A DNA stretch of 21,647 nt from Zeimonas sp041678445. GTDB taxonomy: Bacteria; Pseudomonadota; Gammaproteobacteria; Burkholderiales; Burkholderiaceae_E. The translations under genes and the position numbers were made by a program. The stretch spans positions 1-21,647 of the forward strand of contig JBAYOD010000025.1 in NCBI GenBank assembly GCA_041678445.1, in the 5' to 3' direction. Under the pieces are notes generated by a model. That model worked only from the letters and a program-made list of their open reading frames with translations. It had not been told where the DNA came from and did not search any database. Positions 21,538 through 21,647 of this stretch are shown here, piece by piece. Each line of letters begins with the position of its first letter. The stretch's first letter is position 1.

Positions 21538-21647
21538 GTGCTGATCGCGGGCATCCTGATCTCCATCTGTCTGACCATCCTGATCGGCATGCCGATCGCC
21601 GGCGGGCTCGCCATCATCGCGATCGGCACCATGCTCGCCACCGCCGA
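21538..21647 (+). CDS. dctM: TRAP transporter large permease, DctM family (N-terminal fragment)
   Basis: The start is GTG at 21538, with GGAA about 7 bases upstream; the gene runs off the right end after 36 codons. The visible part is one hydrophobic segment with the family-typical LIGMPIAGGLAIIAIG, similar to the first helix of DctM (G-x-P-I-A). It directly follows dctP, with no DctQ gene between. The call rests on this short stretch plus context, so it is less certain than the rest. DctM forms the main transport channel in the inner membrane. Confidence 0.75.
   Translation, partial: MLIAGILISICLTILIGMPIAGGLAIIAIGTMLATA

Noticed and set aside
19593..21641. 682-codon open frame on the minus strand opposite GntR and dctP
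   Set aside because: Its translation has no domain, and both plus-strand proteins are full-length and family-typical. It is an antisense shadow.

Overview
The window comes from a GC-rich chromosome, most likely a betaproteobacterium of the order Burkholderiales. Pointers are a Bug/TctC-type solute receptor beside a LysR gene, several CaiB/MaoC/acyl-CoA dehydrogenase-type catabolic genes, FCD-type GntR regulators next to transporters, and strong GC bias at third codon positions. This assignment is inference from gene content. No rRNA, tRNA, CRISPR array, insertion sequence or phage gene was seen. No gene-free stretch exceeds about 300 bases. The longest are the divergent nodT-like/mltB-like region (about 206 bases), the HAD-to-GntR gap (about 116) and the flavoprotein/HAD divergent region (about 115).

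Layout. (1) 1-856, plus strand: the 3' end of an aldehyde dehydrogenase, then a PaiB-like FMN-binding protein. (2) 863-8213, minus strand, read right to left: a seven-gene catabolic cluster of an FrdA/AprA-like flavoprotein, a class III CoA-transferase, an acyl-CoA dehydrogenase, a MaoC hydratase, a LysR regulator, a Bug periplasmic receptor and an HpcH/HpaI aldolase. Gene ends touch or overlap at flavoprotein/CoA-transferase and MaoC/LysR. (3) 8329-11241, plus: a HAD phosphatase, a GntR/FCD regulator with two operator-like palindromes upstream, and an MFS transporter. (4) 11283-13100, plus: a single-gene NERD nuclease plus UvrD-like helicase. (5) 13164-17812, minus: a tightly coupled four-gene efflux operon (outer-membrane lipoprotein channel, periplasmic adaptor, ATPase, permease), a MacAB-TolC-type pump with ATPase and permease as separate genes. 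(6) 18019-21647, plus: an MltB-type lytic transglycosylase, then a GntR/FCD regulator and a TRAP transporter (DctP, start of DctM; no DctQ between them).

How it fits together. The minus-strand cluster reads as a pathway for an organic acid that is captured by the Bug receptor, activated by CoA transfer, dehydrogenated, hydrated and finally cleaved. The substrate cannot be read from sequence. The most striking signal is regulatory. The regions upstream of the flavoprotein gene and of the Bug gene share the same arrangement on the minus strand: a GATGC-N7-GCATC dyad (a T-N11-A LysR box), exactly 20 nt, CATTGGAC containing the -35, exactly 18 nt, and a -10-like hexamer. The embedded LysR protein therefore probably controls both ends of its own cluster. 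A second regulatory signal lies in the last codons of the second GntR gene: a 14-bp and an 18-bp perfect palindrome, centres 30 bp apart, just ahead of dctP.
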